From: Euzebya sp051004735
Lineage (GTDB): Bacteria > Actinomycetota > Nitriliruptoria > Euzebyales > Euzebyaceae
Reading direction: 5' to 3'
DNA length: 64,000 bases
Assembly: GCA_051004735.1 (NCBI GenBank)
Contig: JBPCKA010000080.1
Coordinates: 1 to 64,000, forward strand
The translations under genes were made by a program, and so were the position numbers. Shown here one piece after another: positions 42,835-51,405 of this stretch; the stretch's first letter is position 1, and each line of letters opens with the position of its first letter. The notes under the pieces were generated by a model. It worked only from the letters and a program-made list of their open reading frames with translations. It did not search any database and had not been told where the DNA came from.

Positions 42835-43226
42835 TCTTCGTGGACTCCAACGTGCCGATGTACCTGGTAGGTACGAACCACCCCAACAAATCCTCGGCCC
42901 AACAAGTCTTGGAGACCTTGGTCTCACGTTCAGAGATCCTGGTGACAGACGCCGAGGTTTTACAGGAGATCCTGCACCGTTATCAGGCCATCAGACGGCC
43001 GGAGGCCATCCAACCTGCCTTCGACGCACTGCTGAACGTGGTTGATGAGGTCCTACCCATCACGTTGCCCCACGTGGAGGCGGCCAAGGAGATACTTCTG
43101 GGCGGCTCACCGCTGTCCGCCCGTGACGCGCTGCATGTTGCAGTCATGGAAACACATGGGATCGCCGCGGTCGTCACCTTCGACACCGGGTTCGACAGCT
43201 ATCCAGGTATTCACAGACTGAGCTAG
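42831..43226 (+). CDS. vapC: PIN-domain toxin (VapC family)
   Basis: A 131-residue PIN ribonuclease. Acidic residues expected in the active site are visible: Asp5 in FVDSNVPMY, Glu in AEVLQEIL, Asp in SARDALHVAV and Asp in TFDTGFD. VapC toxins cleave tRNA or rRNA. The start is TTG 42831 within the antitoxin stop (TTGA), with GAGCAGGGG upstream. The motif order is complete, so it should be active. Confidence 0.85.
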   Translation: MIFVDSNVPMYLVGTNHPNKSSAQQVLETLVSRSEILVTDAEVLQEILHRYQAIRRPEAIQPAFDALLNVVDEVLPITLPHVEAAKEILLGGSPLSARDALHVAVMETHGIAAVVTFDTGFDSYPGIHRLS

Positions 43227-43715
43227 GAGTTGTCCCGTTATCCTGCCGGCCGATGGTGTCGGGTATGGGCCGCTTTCAGAGGCCTGCCGGGTCCAGAGGC
43301 AGCCGATTTCTCATGCCAGCATCCCGGCAGGTGCCCCGGCACATAGGGCGCGTTCAATGCCGCCCCAGCCGGCCTCGGATACCAGCCGTTACTGCGAGCA
43401 TGGTGCGACGGCGGGATCAAGGCCGGGTCGTGGCAGACGGTCATCGGTAGCTATCCAGCACGCCGTCAGCATCGATGACGACGTCGGCGAGGCGGCCGTC
43501 GGTCTTAGCCTGTTGGCTGATGGCGTCATGGATGACCCGTCGGTGATGACGCGGGCAAGTTCGTCGCGAAGACGAGCAATCGCGACCAAGCCCCGCGTCG
43601 TCGGCATCGAGGACCGCTCTGCAGTCGGCCTCAGGCCCCCCGGCCCGCACCTGTGCCGATGTCCAGGGCTATCAGCAGGGCTGTCCGCGGAAACATCTGA
43701 GGTACCCCGCACGTC
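43227..43715. other. Gene-poor spacer of about 490 bases
   Basis: No reading frame here has a recognisable domain. Short minus-strand frames at 43389-43712 have coding-like patches (for example TTRGLVAIARLRDELARV and ADVVIDADGVLDSYR in different frames). They may be decayed gene pieces, but I cannot assign them. Confidence 0.4.
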
Positions 43716-44603
43716 TTAGGCCATGCTGTCGGCGATGGCGTCGGTCACGATGGCGGCGCCGTGAGGGCTCATCCCGATGGTGAAGTGGTTGGTGTCAAGC
43801 GCGAACAGGGTTCGCACGTGGGCCAGATCCCCCACCAACGAGTCGACCTGGGACGCCGGGTACAACCCGTCCGGGCCATCCAACATCCCACGCTCGGCAT
43901 GGATGAACGTGGTTGGACAGCGCAGGTTCGCCACGGCCTCCCGCACCTCGGACTCCTGCAGCAGTGCGCGGGCGTCCTCGAGGACCGCCCGGCGCGACAC
44001 CTTGGAACGCCACACGTCGCCATCGGGCCGCAAGTCGTGGTCGGCGTAGGCGTCGATTAGATCATCTGGGATGCCAGCGCACGCCGGATGCGCATGCCAG
44101 AAGTCACGATAGTCCTGAGGGGTGGCAAACCGTTGCTCCAACCGTTCCAGCGACGGCCCGATGACCTGGAGCAGCACGGCCTCGACGTCACTATCCGGGG
44201 GCAGCTGATCTCCTATCGGCGGCCCGCCATCCACCAGCACGACCCGTTGTATGAAGTCGGGGTGGCGCACGCCGCACACGGCCGCCACGAACCCTCCCAT
44301 CGAGTGACCGACCACCACCGAGGGTTCGACCCCCAGGTGCGCACACACGGTCAACAGGTCTTGGGCGTGGGCAGCCATGCTCGACGTCCCCGACGGCTCG
44401 CTGGAGTCCCCTCGTCCACGCAGGTCGGGTGCCAACAACGCCAACCCCCGATCTGCCAGCATCTGGCCGATCATCGACCAGAAGACGTGCGAGGAGGTAA
44501 TGCCGTGGGCCGCGACGGCAGTGGGGGCATCCGTTGCGCCCCAGCGGGCCGCACGCACCCGGCCTCCGTCGACTGCAACGTCAAACAGCTTCGGCGACGT
44601 CAT
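43716..44603 (-). CDS. Alpha/beta hydrolase
   Basis: A 295-residue alpha/beta-fold hydrolase. The oxyanion HG motif is AAHGITSS, the nucleophile elbow is VGHSMGGF (Ser about 101), and the catalytic His lies in LDTNHFTIG. DLRGRGDSS is typical of the epoxide-hydrolase/esterase group. Substrate unknown. ATG 44603 is preferred to longer starts because MTSPKLFDVAVDGG gives the usual beta-strand opening. It is a single gene divergent from a small fragment-bearing spacer. Confidence 0.87.
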   Translation of the reverse strand: MTSPKLFDVAVDGGRVRAARWGATDAPTAVAAHGITSSHVFWSMIGQMLADRGLALLAPDLRGRGDSSEPSGTSSMAAHAQDLLTVCAHLGVEPSVVVGHSMGGFVAAVCGVRHPDFIQRVVLVDGGPPIGDQLPPDSDVEAVLLQVIGPSLERLEQRFATPQDYRDFWHAHPACAGIPDDLIDAYADHDLRPDGDVWRSKVSRRAVLEDARALLQESEVREAVANLRCPTTFIHAERGMLDGPDGLYPASQVDSLVGDLAHVRTLFALDTNHFTIGMSPHGAAIVTDAIADSMA

Positions 44604-44791
44604 GGACCAAACCTTATGCCAGCGTGCCGCAGTCATCCCCGCCGAACAGGGGACCCCACCTAGACTCGCTGGCGTTAACCCCGCTCCCCGCAATCAGGTT
44701 GCGCCGAATGTCCCGTGTCCGCCCGTCGTTGTTGTCGTGGTGATTTTCATGATCTTGCTCGTGTCGCTGCTAGCGATCGTGACCAGACCCC

Positions 44792-44884
44792 GCCGTCGAC
44801 TTGCTGGTCATCGGTGGAGCCACCGTAATCGCGCCCGACGTGGTGGCGGAGTTGAACCCACTGGACCGTCTGGACTGTCCGTGA
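44792..44884 (+). pseudogene. Possible fragment of a cell-wall-binding repeat (CWB2) protein
   Basis: Thirty codons read AVDLLVIGGATVIAPDVVAEL and then NPLDRLDCP before a stop. This resembles one CWB2 repeat (V-V-GG ... VVAEL). No upstream part in frame supports a whole gene, so it is at best a remnant in the 284-base spacer before ilvE. Confidence 0.25.
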
Positions 44885-44887
44885 GGT

Positions 44888-45883
44888 TCAGCCACTGACG
44901 GGTGTGGTCCAGCCATGCTCGTCGGCGGCCTCGGCTCGCTGGATTGCCAGCAGGGAGTCACGTAGGGACGCGGTGACGGGACCCATTTTCCCGTCGCGGA
45001 CCTGCATGGTCTTGCCATCAATCACCAGCTTGCCGATGGGTGCAAGCACGGCGGCCGTGCCTGATAACACCGCCTCAACCTGATCCAGCTTTCCTGCCAG
45101 TTCATCCACGGTCAGGTTGCGTTCCTGGATCTGCATTCCCCGGTCCCTGGCCAACGTCAGCACGGAGTCTCGGGTGATGCCGTGCAGGAAGCTTGAATCC
45201 AGGCTACGGGTCACCACCGTGTCGCCATCGATCATGAGGAAGTTCGCAGCACCGGTCTCCTGGATGTCACCCCCCGGGGCGAACAACACCTGGTCGGCGT
45301 CGTAGTCGGCCATGGCCCGCCTGGTCACTCCCAGGGCCATGGCGTAGTTGGCGCCTGTCTTGATCTGACCGAACTGCGGTGTGGTCCGCGGCAGTTCTGT
45401 CTCGACCGCCACCGTCAGTGTCCGGGATGAGTCGAAGTAGTCCCCCACCGGTGAGGCAATCACATACAACAACGCCTCGGCGGAAGGCCGAGCGGCTGCA
45501 CCGATGTTGGCCTCGGTCCCGATGATCACCGGCCGCAGGTACAACGCGCCTGGTGCGTCGGGCACTTCCACCAGATTCGCGGCGACGACCCCACGGATCA
45601 TGTCCGCCAGGGCGTCGGCGTCGGGTACTGGGAGGTACAGCATCTCCGCGCTGCCTTGCATGCGGGCCACATGGGCGTCCAGTCGGAAGATCCGCACCGT
45701 CCCGTCCACGCCCTTGTGCGCTTTCAATCCCTCGAAGCAGGCCGAGCCGTAGTGCAGGGCATGTGCGGCTGGACTCAAGGACAACGGACCGGTGTCCTCC
45801 ACAGAGGGCGACTCGTAGTTCCCATCGACGAATCGCGCGCGACTCATCTTTGTGGCAAAGGCTGATCCGAATGACGTGGCCAT
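44888..45883 (-). CDS. ilvE: Branched-chain amino acid aminotransferase
   Basis: Class IV PLP aminotransferase for the last step of Leu/Ile/Val synthesis. ALHYGSACFEGLKA, LYLRPVIIGTE, the PLP-binding Lys in IKTGANYAMA (about 174) and QETGAANFLMI are all characteristic. The length of 331 from ATG 45883 is slightly shorter than the usual 340-370. GAGGAG lies 5 bases upstream, which fixes that start; the frame continues upstream without homology. No other branched-chain genes are nearby. Confidence 0.92.
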   Translation of the reverse strand: MATSFGSAFATKMSRARFVDGNYESPSVEDTGPLSLSPAAHALHYGSACFEGLKAHKGVDGTVRIFRLDAHVARMQGSAEMLYLPVPDADALADMIRGVVAANLVEVPDAPGALYLRPVIIGTEANIGAAARPSAEALLYVIASPVGDYFDSSRTLTVAVETELPRTTPQFGQIKTGANYAMALGVTRRAMADYDADQVLFAPGGDIQETGAANFLMIDGDTVVTRSLDSSFLHGITRDSVLTLARDRGMQIQERNLTVDELAGKLDQVEAVLSGTAAVLAPIGKLVIDGKTMQVRDGKMGPVTASLRDSLLAIQRAEAADEHGWTTPVSG

Positions 45884-46358
45884 GACGCTCCTCGCGCCGC
45901 ACCGGCGCTCTTGATGTTCGTGGACGCGTTCGCAGGTACATCCACAGATGTCGGCTACAGGGTAATGCGTGGATGCCGACCAGTTCCGTGCCAGCCTTGT
46001 CCGTCTACGGACCAACACCTCGTCGGACTAGTTCGATGTGGCATTTCCAACATGGCCTCCACATCACTTTCCATACTGTCGACACACACAGCGTAGTTTC
46101 CTGCCTGGTTGAGGTGGCTGATGATGCTGCATGCGCCAGGGCTGCTCGCCCTCGCCATCCTGAGCTATGGGGAGCGACTCATTCGCGGCCCCGGGTAGCC
46201 ATCAGCAAGGCAGCGCCAGCACCTTTGGGACGCTGCAACAGCAGACGCGTGTGGGACGTGGCGATGTCGCGCGACTGTTGGCTGAAGCCCAGCATCTTTC
46301 CGGACCCGACGAAGGGGCCGGAGGGGACTGAACAGGGTAGGAACAGCGGACCAAGGCC
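45884..46358. other. Spacer of about 475 bases without a supported gene
   Basis: Apart from the ilvE ribosome site at its left end, I see no convincing gene, terminator or repeat. A lower-GC patch lies around 46040-46150. Several short overlapping frames exist on both strands, none with a recognisable motif. Confidence 0.45.
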
Positions 46359-47183
46359 TCACCCGGCGGTACGCGCGATCACCTCAGCGACCATGTCGGG
46401 GTCATCGGGCATGGGTGTGTGTCCCAGTCCCGGCAGCGTGACCAGGCGACTGCCCGGTAGGGCACGTGACCAGCGCAAACCCTGCCGCGGCAGCAACAAC
46501 CGGTCTCGAGAACCCCAGGCGATGGTGACAGGAACCTCGATCGGCTTGACGTCCTGCGCGTGCAAATCCAACGCCTGGAAAGTGTCACGAAACGCGGTCG
46601 CCAGCCCCAATCCCTCCATTGAGAGGCGCGCGTAGGCCGGATTCATCCTCTCCGGGCGACCGAAGATGGTGGACAGGGCAAGCCGTCGGCGTGTGGCCGA
46701 GTCGCTGAACCACGGCACCCGCGCCAGCCACGGCCCTAACATTCGTACGGCGCTCAACAATGCATTGGCCCAGTGTCGCTCCCACCCCTGGATCTGCCCC
46801 ACCGGCGAGATCGCGGTGACCGATCTGGCCCGTCCACGGCCCCCCAGGCGCAGGGCGATCAGGCCGCCCATGGAGTTGCCGACGATATGGGCGGTGTGCC
46901 ACCCCATCTCATCCATGACCTGCTCGCACCAGTCAGCCAACGCGTGATCATCGGGTGCGCTCGGCAACTCCGGTGCACCTCCGAATCCTGGCAGATCGAT
47001 CGCCACCACGTCATAACGATCGCCCAGGGCGGCAAGGACCGGATCCCAGGCCTCTTTGCGGTGGCCAACGCCATGCAGCAGCAACATCGGCTGGCCGCTA
47101 CCCAACCGGATGACATGTCGGGCGAAGTAGTCCTCCATCGACCCAGCGTACGCAGGGTGCTGGGTAGCCTGGCGCTGCGTCAT
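46359..47183 (-). CDS. Alpha/beta hydrolase
   Basis: A 274-residue alpha/beta hydrolase: oxyanion region LLHGVGHRKEAW, nucleophile elbow VGNSMGGL (Ser about 101) and C-terminal LPGLGHTPMPDDP carrying the catalytic His. DLPGFGGAPE is typical of the family. TGGAGA lies 7 bases before ATG 47183; ATG 47138 is an alternative. Its start region overlaps the start of the divergent glycosyltransferase relic by two bases. Substrate unknown. Confidence 0.87.
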   Translation of the reverse strand: MTQRQATQHPAYAGSMEDYFARHVIRLGSGQPMLLLHGVGHRKEAWDPVLAALGDRYDVVAIDLPGFGGAPELPSAPDDHALADWCEQVMDEMGWHTAHIVGNSMGGLIALRLGGRGRARSVTAISPVGQIQGWERHWANALLSAVRMLGPWLARVPWFSDSATRRRLALSTIFGRPERMNPAYARLSMEGLGLATAFRDTFQALDLHAQDVKPIEVPVTIAWGSRDRLLLPRQGLRWSRALPGSRLVTLPGLGHTPMPDDPDMVAEVIARTAG

Positions 47184-47899
47184 GCATGTTCTCCAGGTGG
47201 CCTGGGAGTTCCCACCTCGAGTGTTCGGTGGGCTGGGACGTCATGTGGACGGGCTCAGCCGGGCCCTGGCCGGCGAGGGCGTCGATGTGACGGTGGTCAC
47301 CCCTGCCTCGGCGGACCCTGAGCCTGCGCCACCGCAGGGGGTGCGAGTGCTTCGCGCAGCCGCCCCCGACATCCCTGCCGGACGATGATTGGCTGGCGAC
47401 CACCATTGATGACAACGTCGCGATGGCCTTGGCGGTCTTCCGAGCGGACCTGGTCGCCGACGTGATGCATGTGCACGACTGGACGGCTGGTCAGGCCGCC
47501 CGGTTGCCGGCCGAGTCAATGGAGGTCGGAATCGTGGCGACGATCCATGCCACCGAGCGGGGCCGGCACCAGTGTCACCTGCCTCCCGGATTCTCACCTT
47601 GGATCGATGACCAGGAGCGCCGCCTGGTCGCCGCAGCCGATCAGGTGGTGGTGTGTGCCGCGCACATGGCCGGACACCTCTGCACCATCTGGCGGCCACA
47701 CCCGATCGTGTGATGGTGATCACCGGCGGTGTAACGCTCGAGCAGTGGCGAGGTTCCACGGGTCGGCCCCGGTGGGTTGACCGAGACGATCACGCCGGGC
47801 TCGGGGATGCTGGTTCCAGCCGACGACCCAGCTGTCGTGGACGAAGGCCGCCCAGGCGCACGTCGGCGTCTATGACGCGGTGGTGTCGGCTCGTTCCCC
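47182..47899 (+). pseudogene. Decayed family-4 glycosyltransferase (glycogen/maltose-1-phosphate synthase-like)
   Basis: The reading frame opens perfectly as a GT4 enzyme (VAWEFPPRVFGGLGRHVDGL) but stops at 47388 by a one-base frameshift. The next frame continues VADVMHVHDWTAGQAARLP and TIHATERGRHQ. A second shift near 47680 leads to RVMVITGGVTLEQWRG. Most of the C-terminal domain is then missing: the sequence jumps to GLTETITPGSGMLVPADDP, and in another frame to QLSWTKAAQAHVGVYDAVV, the usual last helix. At least three frame changes and a deletion of roughly 150 codons make it non-functional. The relic's end overlaps the 3' end of popT. Confidence 0.75.
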
Positions 47900-48790
47900 C
47901 AGTGCCAGCAATGCTCGGACGATGCCGAACCCGACCGCGGCCACCACCACCACGACCACGGCCTGACCGACGTCACCAGGGGCATCCAGGCGTCCCTCCT
48001 GCCCACCCCAGGGCCACAGGACCCGCAGGGCGCCCAACATCAGACCGGTCAGACCAGCCATCGTCACGGCCAGGCGGTGCTCCAACAGGTAGCTCAGCAG
48101 CTTGGAGAAGGCCCCCAGTCCCACCACGGCGCCCAGCACGAACGTCCCCACGTAGAGGACATCAAGGCTCTTGACCGCCTCAAGGGTCGGCTGGTAGATC
48201 CCCAGCACCAATAACAGGAACGCTCCGCTGACGCCGGGCAGGATCATGGCGCAGATCGCCACTGCGGCGGACAAGAAGATCCGCCAGGTCGGGACATCGC
48301 CCTGCAGGACTGCCTCGGGCAGGCCGGTCAGGATGAACGCGACCAGGGCACAGACGGCCGCGACGCAGGTCGCGGACATTCCTCGATCCGTCTGCCGCCA
48401 GGGCACCACCAGCGACGCCACGATCATGCCGAAGAACAGCGCGCTGGTCTGCATCGGGTAGGCCTCCAGCAGCGGCGGCAGAATCACCGACCCGACACCC
48501 AGCGCACAGACCATCCCCACGCCCAGGGGCAGAACGAACCGCCACGGCACGGCCTGCCAGTGCAGCCGTGCCTGTACCCGCCGACCACGCAGCAGGGCGG
48601 TGGCGGAGGATGCCACCGAGCGGATGGCGCGGACCAATGTGGTGTAGATGCCCAGGATCAGGGCGACGGTGCCGCCCGACACACCAGGAATGACGTCGGC
48701 GGTCCCCATGGCCAACCCCTGTGCAAAGCGAAGAGACATTGGTTGGTCGGTGCTGACGAGGGGGGTGGGTGAGGAGGTGTCAGATGACAT
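47870..48790 (-). CDS. DUF368 polyprenyl-phosphate transporter (PopT-like)
   Basis: Integral membrane protein (306 residues, about eight to nine helices) of the DUF368 family. The diagnostic near-repeats GTADVIPGVSGGT and ILPGVSGAFLLLVLGIYQP are present in the two halves. DUF368 proteins flip undecaprenyl phosphate back across the membrane to recycle the carrier for wall synthesis. Its ATG overlaps the stop of the TreY-like gene by one base (TGATG), so it is the third gene of a glgX-treY-like-popT operon. The metabolic link is unclear. Confidence 0.88.
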   Translation of the reverse strand: MSSDTSSPTPLVSTDQPMSLRFAQGLAMGTADVIPGVSGGTVALILGIYTTLVRAIRSVASSATALLRGRRVQARLHWQAVPWRFVLPLGVGMVCALGVGSVILPPLLEAYPMQTSALFFGMIVASLVVPWRQTDRGMSATCVAAVCALVAFILTGLPEAVLQGDVPTWRIFLSAAVAICAMILPGVSGAFLLLVLGIYQPTLEAVKSLDVLYVGTFVLGAVVGLGAFSKLLSYLLEHRLAVTMAGLTGLMLGALRVLWPWGGQEGRLDAPGDVGQAVVVVVVAAVGFGIVRALLALGERADTTAS

Positions 48791-51405
48791 CAGGATGATC
48801 TCGTGTCGGTCATGGTCGGAGGCGCCTCGTCTGCCGCAATCAGCAAGGCGACGGGAAGGTCTGCAAACAGTTCAGCAACTGCGACGGCAGTGCCGGTGTC
48901 CGAACTACCGGGGCGCGCCTCCACAGTGTGGCCTGTCAGCAGGTTGTGCCACGTCACCCCGTCGGGCAGGTCGATCTCGGTGTCGGCCCAGATACGCCCC
49001 AACGGCGGGAAGCGGCCTCCGTCGGTCACCCGCCCCAGCAATCGGGGACAGACGACCACGATCTGGTTGTCGTGAGCGTCGAAGCGACGCAGGGCGATCA
49101 GATGGTCTGACCACCGTCCCCTCACTCCAAGGGGTTCCATCCCACCGTCGGGGCCCAGTGCCCCCGGCAGATCAGCCAGAGCCTGCAGAGCCCGCCACAG
49201 CACCCACTGCTTGACCTGCCCATCACGTCGTGCCGACCACAACTCCCTCGGCTGTGGTGGCGTCACGTGCCACTGCGCCAGCGCGGAGTGCGCGGGCTCA
49301 ACGTCCACCGCACTGCGCTCGGCCGGGTGACCCAACCAGTGGTCCCAGCGCTCGGCCCCCTGAGAGATGTCAGGCACGCCGGTGATGGTGATTCGCAGCA
49401 GGGTCGCAGACAACGACGACACCATGGCGATCTCGCCGGCCCGCAGCGCCACGGGCCGGATCTCCTGGGCAACATCACCGCCAGGGTCAAGCAACCCGCG
49501 GACCCAGGCCTGCAGGCGGACCTGCGACCGGTCGTCGGGACCGTCCAGAGCCGCGCGGCGACCACGTGTGACCCCGTCGGCATAGCCGCTGAGACGTTCG
49601 GTCAGATCCGGGTCGGCCAGGACCTGCGCCAACGGCCCTGACCCATCGTCACTGATGGGCCAAAGGGCGGTCGCGACCTGCAGCACCCGTAACGCGACCG
49701 GGCCTTCCGGCGGTTCGCCACGCGTCAGGATCCGCTGGGCCATCATCGTCCAGCCGGGCGCCAGACCGCTCAGTGCGGCCAATCGCATCCGCAGGTCCTC
49801 GCCGAAACAGATGACATGGCTTGTCGTCGTGTGCATCCCTCGATCGGGGAGGTGGATGATCCGCTCCAGAGCCTGCGGGATGCTGAGGGGGAGATCGCTG
49901 GCATCTTCGCCAAGGTCGCTGTCAGCGACCAGGGCATCGTGGTGGCACCGCAACCCCTCCTCCATGCCAAGGACCATCACCTGTGCCGAAAGTTGTTGGA
50001 AGCGCGTGACGGCTTCGGCGACGGCAGCGGTCCAGCGGCACTCCCCGGTCAGCAAACCGGTCAGCCACTGCCACACCACCGGCGGCATCTGACCACGCGT
50101 GGTGTCCTGACCGGCGACGGCGACCGCTGCACGGATGTGTTCGCGGTCAGGCTCACGGGTCGCGCCGGTCTGCGGGTCGGTATAGGTCCGCGTGACTGCC
50201 AGTGCGGTCAGGACTCGGCTGACGGCGTCAAGCAGGGTCCGGTAGTCAATGTCACGGACGTTGATGTCGTCCTGGCTGGCATCCCACATCACCCTGACCA
50301 GTCGGCGCAGGTCCGGGCCCAGATCACGGTCCATCCGCTGCTGTTTCACAGCCCATGTCCGCTGTGGATCCGCCACACCGCCTTGCTGGTCGGCCAGCCG
50401 ACGCAGCTGAGCCAGCCCCTGCGGATCGACCTGCAGGCCGAGACTGACACGCAGCCATTCGTGTCCGGCGGTGCCGTCGATCGGCCACTCCTGCGGGACG
50501 GGGTCGCTGGCGCTGCGGGTTGTCCCAACCACGATCCAGGTTTGGGGCCCCACGCGGTCGCGCAACCGCTCCAGGTAGGCGGTGGGGTCGGCCAAATCCT
50601 GCACATCATCAACCAGCAGACCGTCAAGCAGCCCCTCAGTGACCAACTGGATCACCTTTGTGTGGCTGGCGTCGAACACCGTTTCCTCGTCCACCCGTAG
50701 CGCCGCCAGATGGTTGTGATGCAGATGTCGGCGGTAGTTCACCAACCGACGACCGGCCGTCTGGCTGACCAGACGGTAGTGCTGCTGCTCCAGCAACGAA
50801 TGCATCCGTGTCCACGAGCGTGTGTCACCCGCCACGCCGATCAACCGGTTCACCCCGGCCCGTTCGACCGCCCCCGCGCTCTCGACGTTCAACGGGAACG
50901 ACAACTCGCCATAGGTCACGCGGACACCCGACGCCGTCTGGAGCAATCCCATCCTGGCCGCCTCCAACTCCTCACCGTAGGGGCCGTCCAGCACCGGCAG
51001 GATCACCTTCTCCTGTGCCCCCGGCAACGGGGTCTGGAAGTCGACGTCAAAGTAGCGGGCGGCATCACTCGAACGGCCGTCCCGCAGCATCGTCTCCCAC
51101 ATCGCATTCCACGGCCCGATTGCCATGTGGCCGGGGATGATGGTGCCAATTAGGCCCAGTCCCGCAGCCTGCGCCACCTCGGCCAGTCGCCGCAACCCCT
51201 GCTCACCACCCAGAACAGGCGAGACCTCGTTGTGGTCGGTCACATCGCGAAAGTCGGTGGAGCCCGGCCGTGCGGTCAGAAACGGTGACAGGTTGAGGTG
51301 ACTGATGCCAAGCTCGGCCAGATGGTCGATCATCTGCGCCGCACCATCGAAGGAGAACTCAGACGTCAATTGCAGACGGTAGGTGGCACGCGGGCTGACC
51401 CTCAT
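48790..51405 (-). CDS. TreY-like protein lacking catalytic residues
   Basis: An 871-residue homologue of malto-oligosyltrehalose synthase, opening RATYRLQLTSEFSFDGAAQM and keeping the TreY layout throughout. The GH13 machinery is broken. The nucleophile motif GLRVDHIDGL is GLLVDDVQDL (Arg lost, Asp266 kept). The acid/base Glu of VVEKI is Gly294 (VVGTT). The third Asp of STHDTKRSED is Val531 (TSHVICFGED). The reading frame is uninterrupted, so this looks like a maintained pseudoenzyme rather than a decaying gene. It overlaps glgX upstream (ATGA) and popT downstream (TGATG). A true TreY is at 57601-60057. Confidence 0.85.
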   Translation of the reverse strand: MRVSPRATYRLQLTSEFSFDGAAQMIDHLAELGISHLNLSPFLTARPGSTDFRDVTDHNEVSPVLGGEQGLRRLAEVAQAAGLGLIGTIIPGHMAIGPWNAMWETMLRDGRSSDAARYFDVDFQTPLPGAQEKVILPVLDGPYGEELEAARMGLLQTASGVRVTYGELSFPLNVESAGAVERAGVNRLIGVAGDTRSWTRMHSLLEQQHYRLVSQTAGRRLVNYRRHLHHNHLAALRVDEETVFDASHTKVIQLVTEGLLDGLLVDDVQDLADPTAYLERLRDRVGPQTWIVVGTTRSASDPVPQEWPIDGTAGHEWLRVSLGLQVDPQGLAQLRRLADQQGGVADPQRTWAVKQQRMDRDLGPDLRRLVRVMWDASQDDINVRDIDYRTLLDAVSRVLTALAVTRTYTDPQTGATREPDREHIRAAVAVAGQDTTRGQMPPVVWQWLTGLLTGECRWTAAVAEAVTRFQQLSAQVMVLGMEEGLRCHHDALVADSDLGEDASDLPLSIPQALERIIHLPDRGMHTTTSHVICFGEDLRMRLAALSGLAPGWTMMAQRILTRGEPPEGPVALRVLQVATALWPISDDGSGPLAQVLADPDLTERLSGYADGVTRGRRAALDGPDDRSQVRLQAWVRGLLDPGGDVAQEIRPVALRAGEIAMVSSLSATLLRITITGVPDISQGAERWDHWLGHPAERSAVDVEPAHSALAQWHVTPPQPRELWSARRDGQVKQWVLWRALQALADLPGALGPDGGMEPLGVRGRWSDHLIALRRFDAHDNQIVVVCPRLLGRVTDGGRFPPLGRIWADTEIDLPDGVTWHNLLTGHTVEARPGSSDTGTAVAVAELFADLPVALLIAADEAPPTMTDTRSS

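Noticed and set aside
43389..43712. Minus-strand frame in the spacer between vapC and an alpha/beta hydrolase
   Set aside because: Only scattered coding-like patches in different frames; no start, ribosome site or family could be supported.
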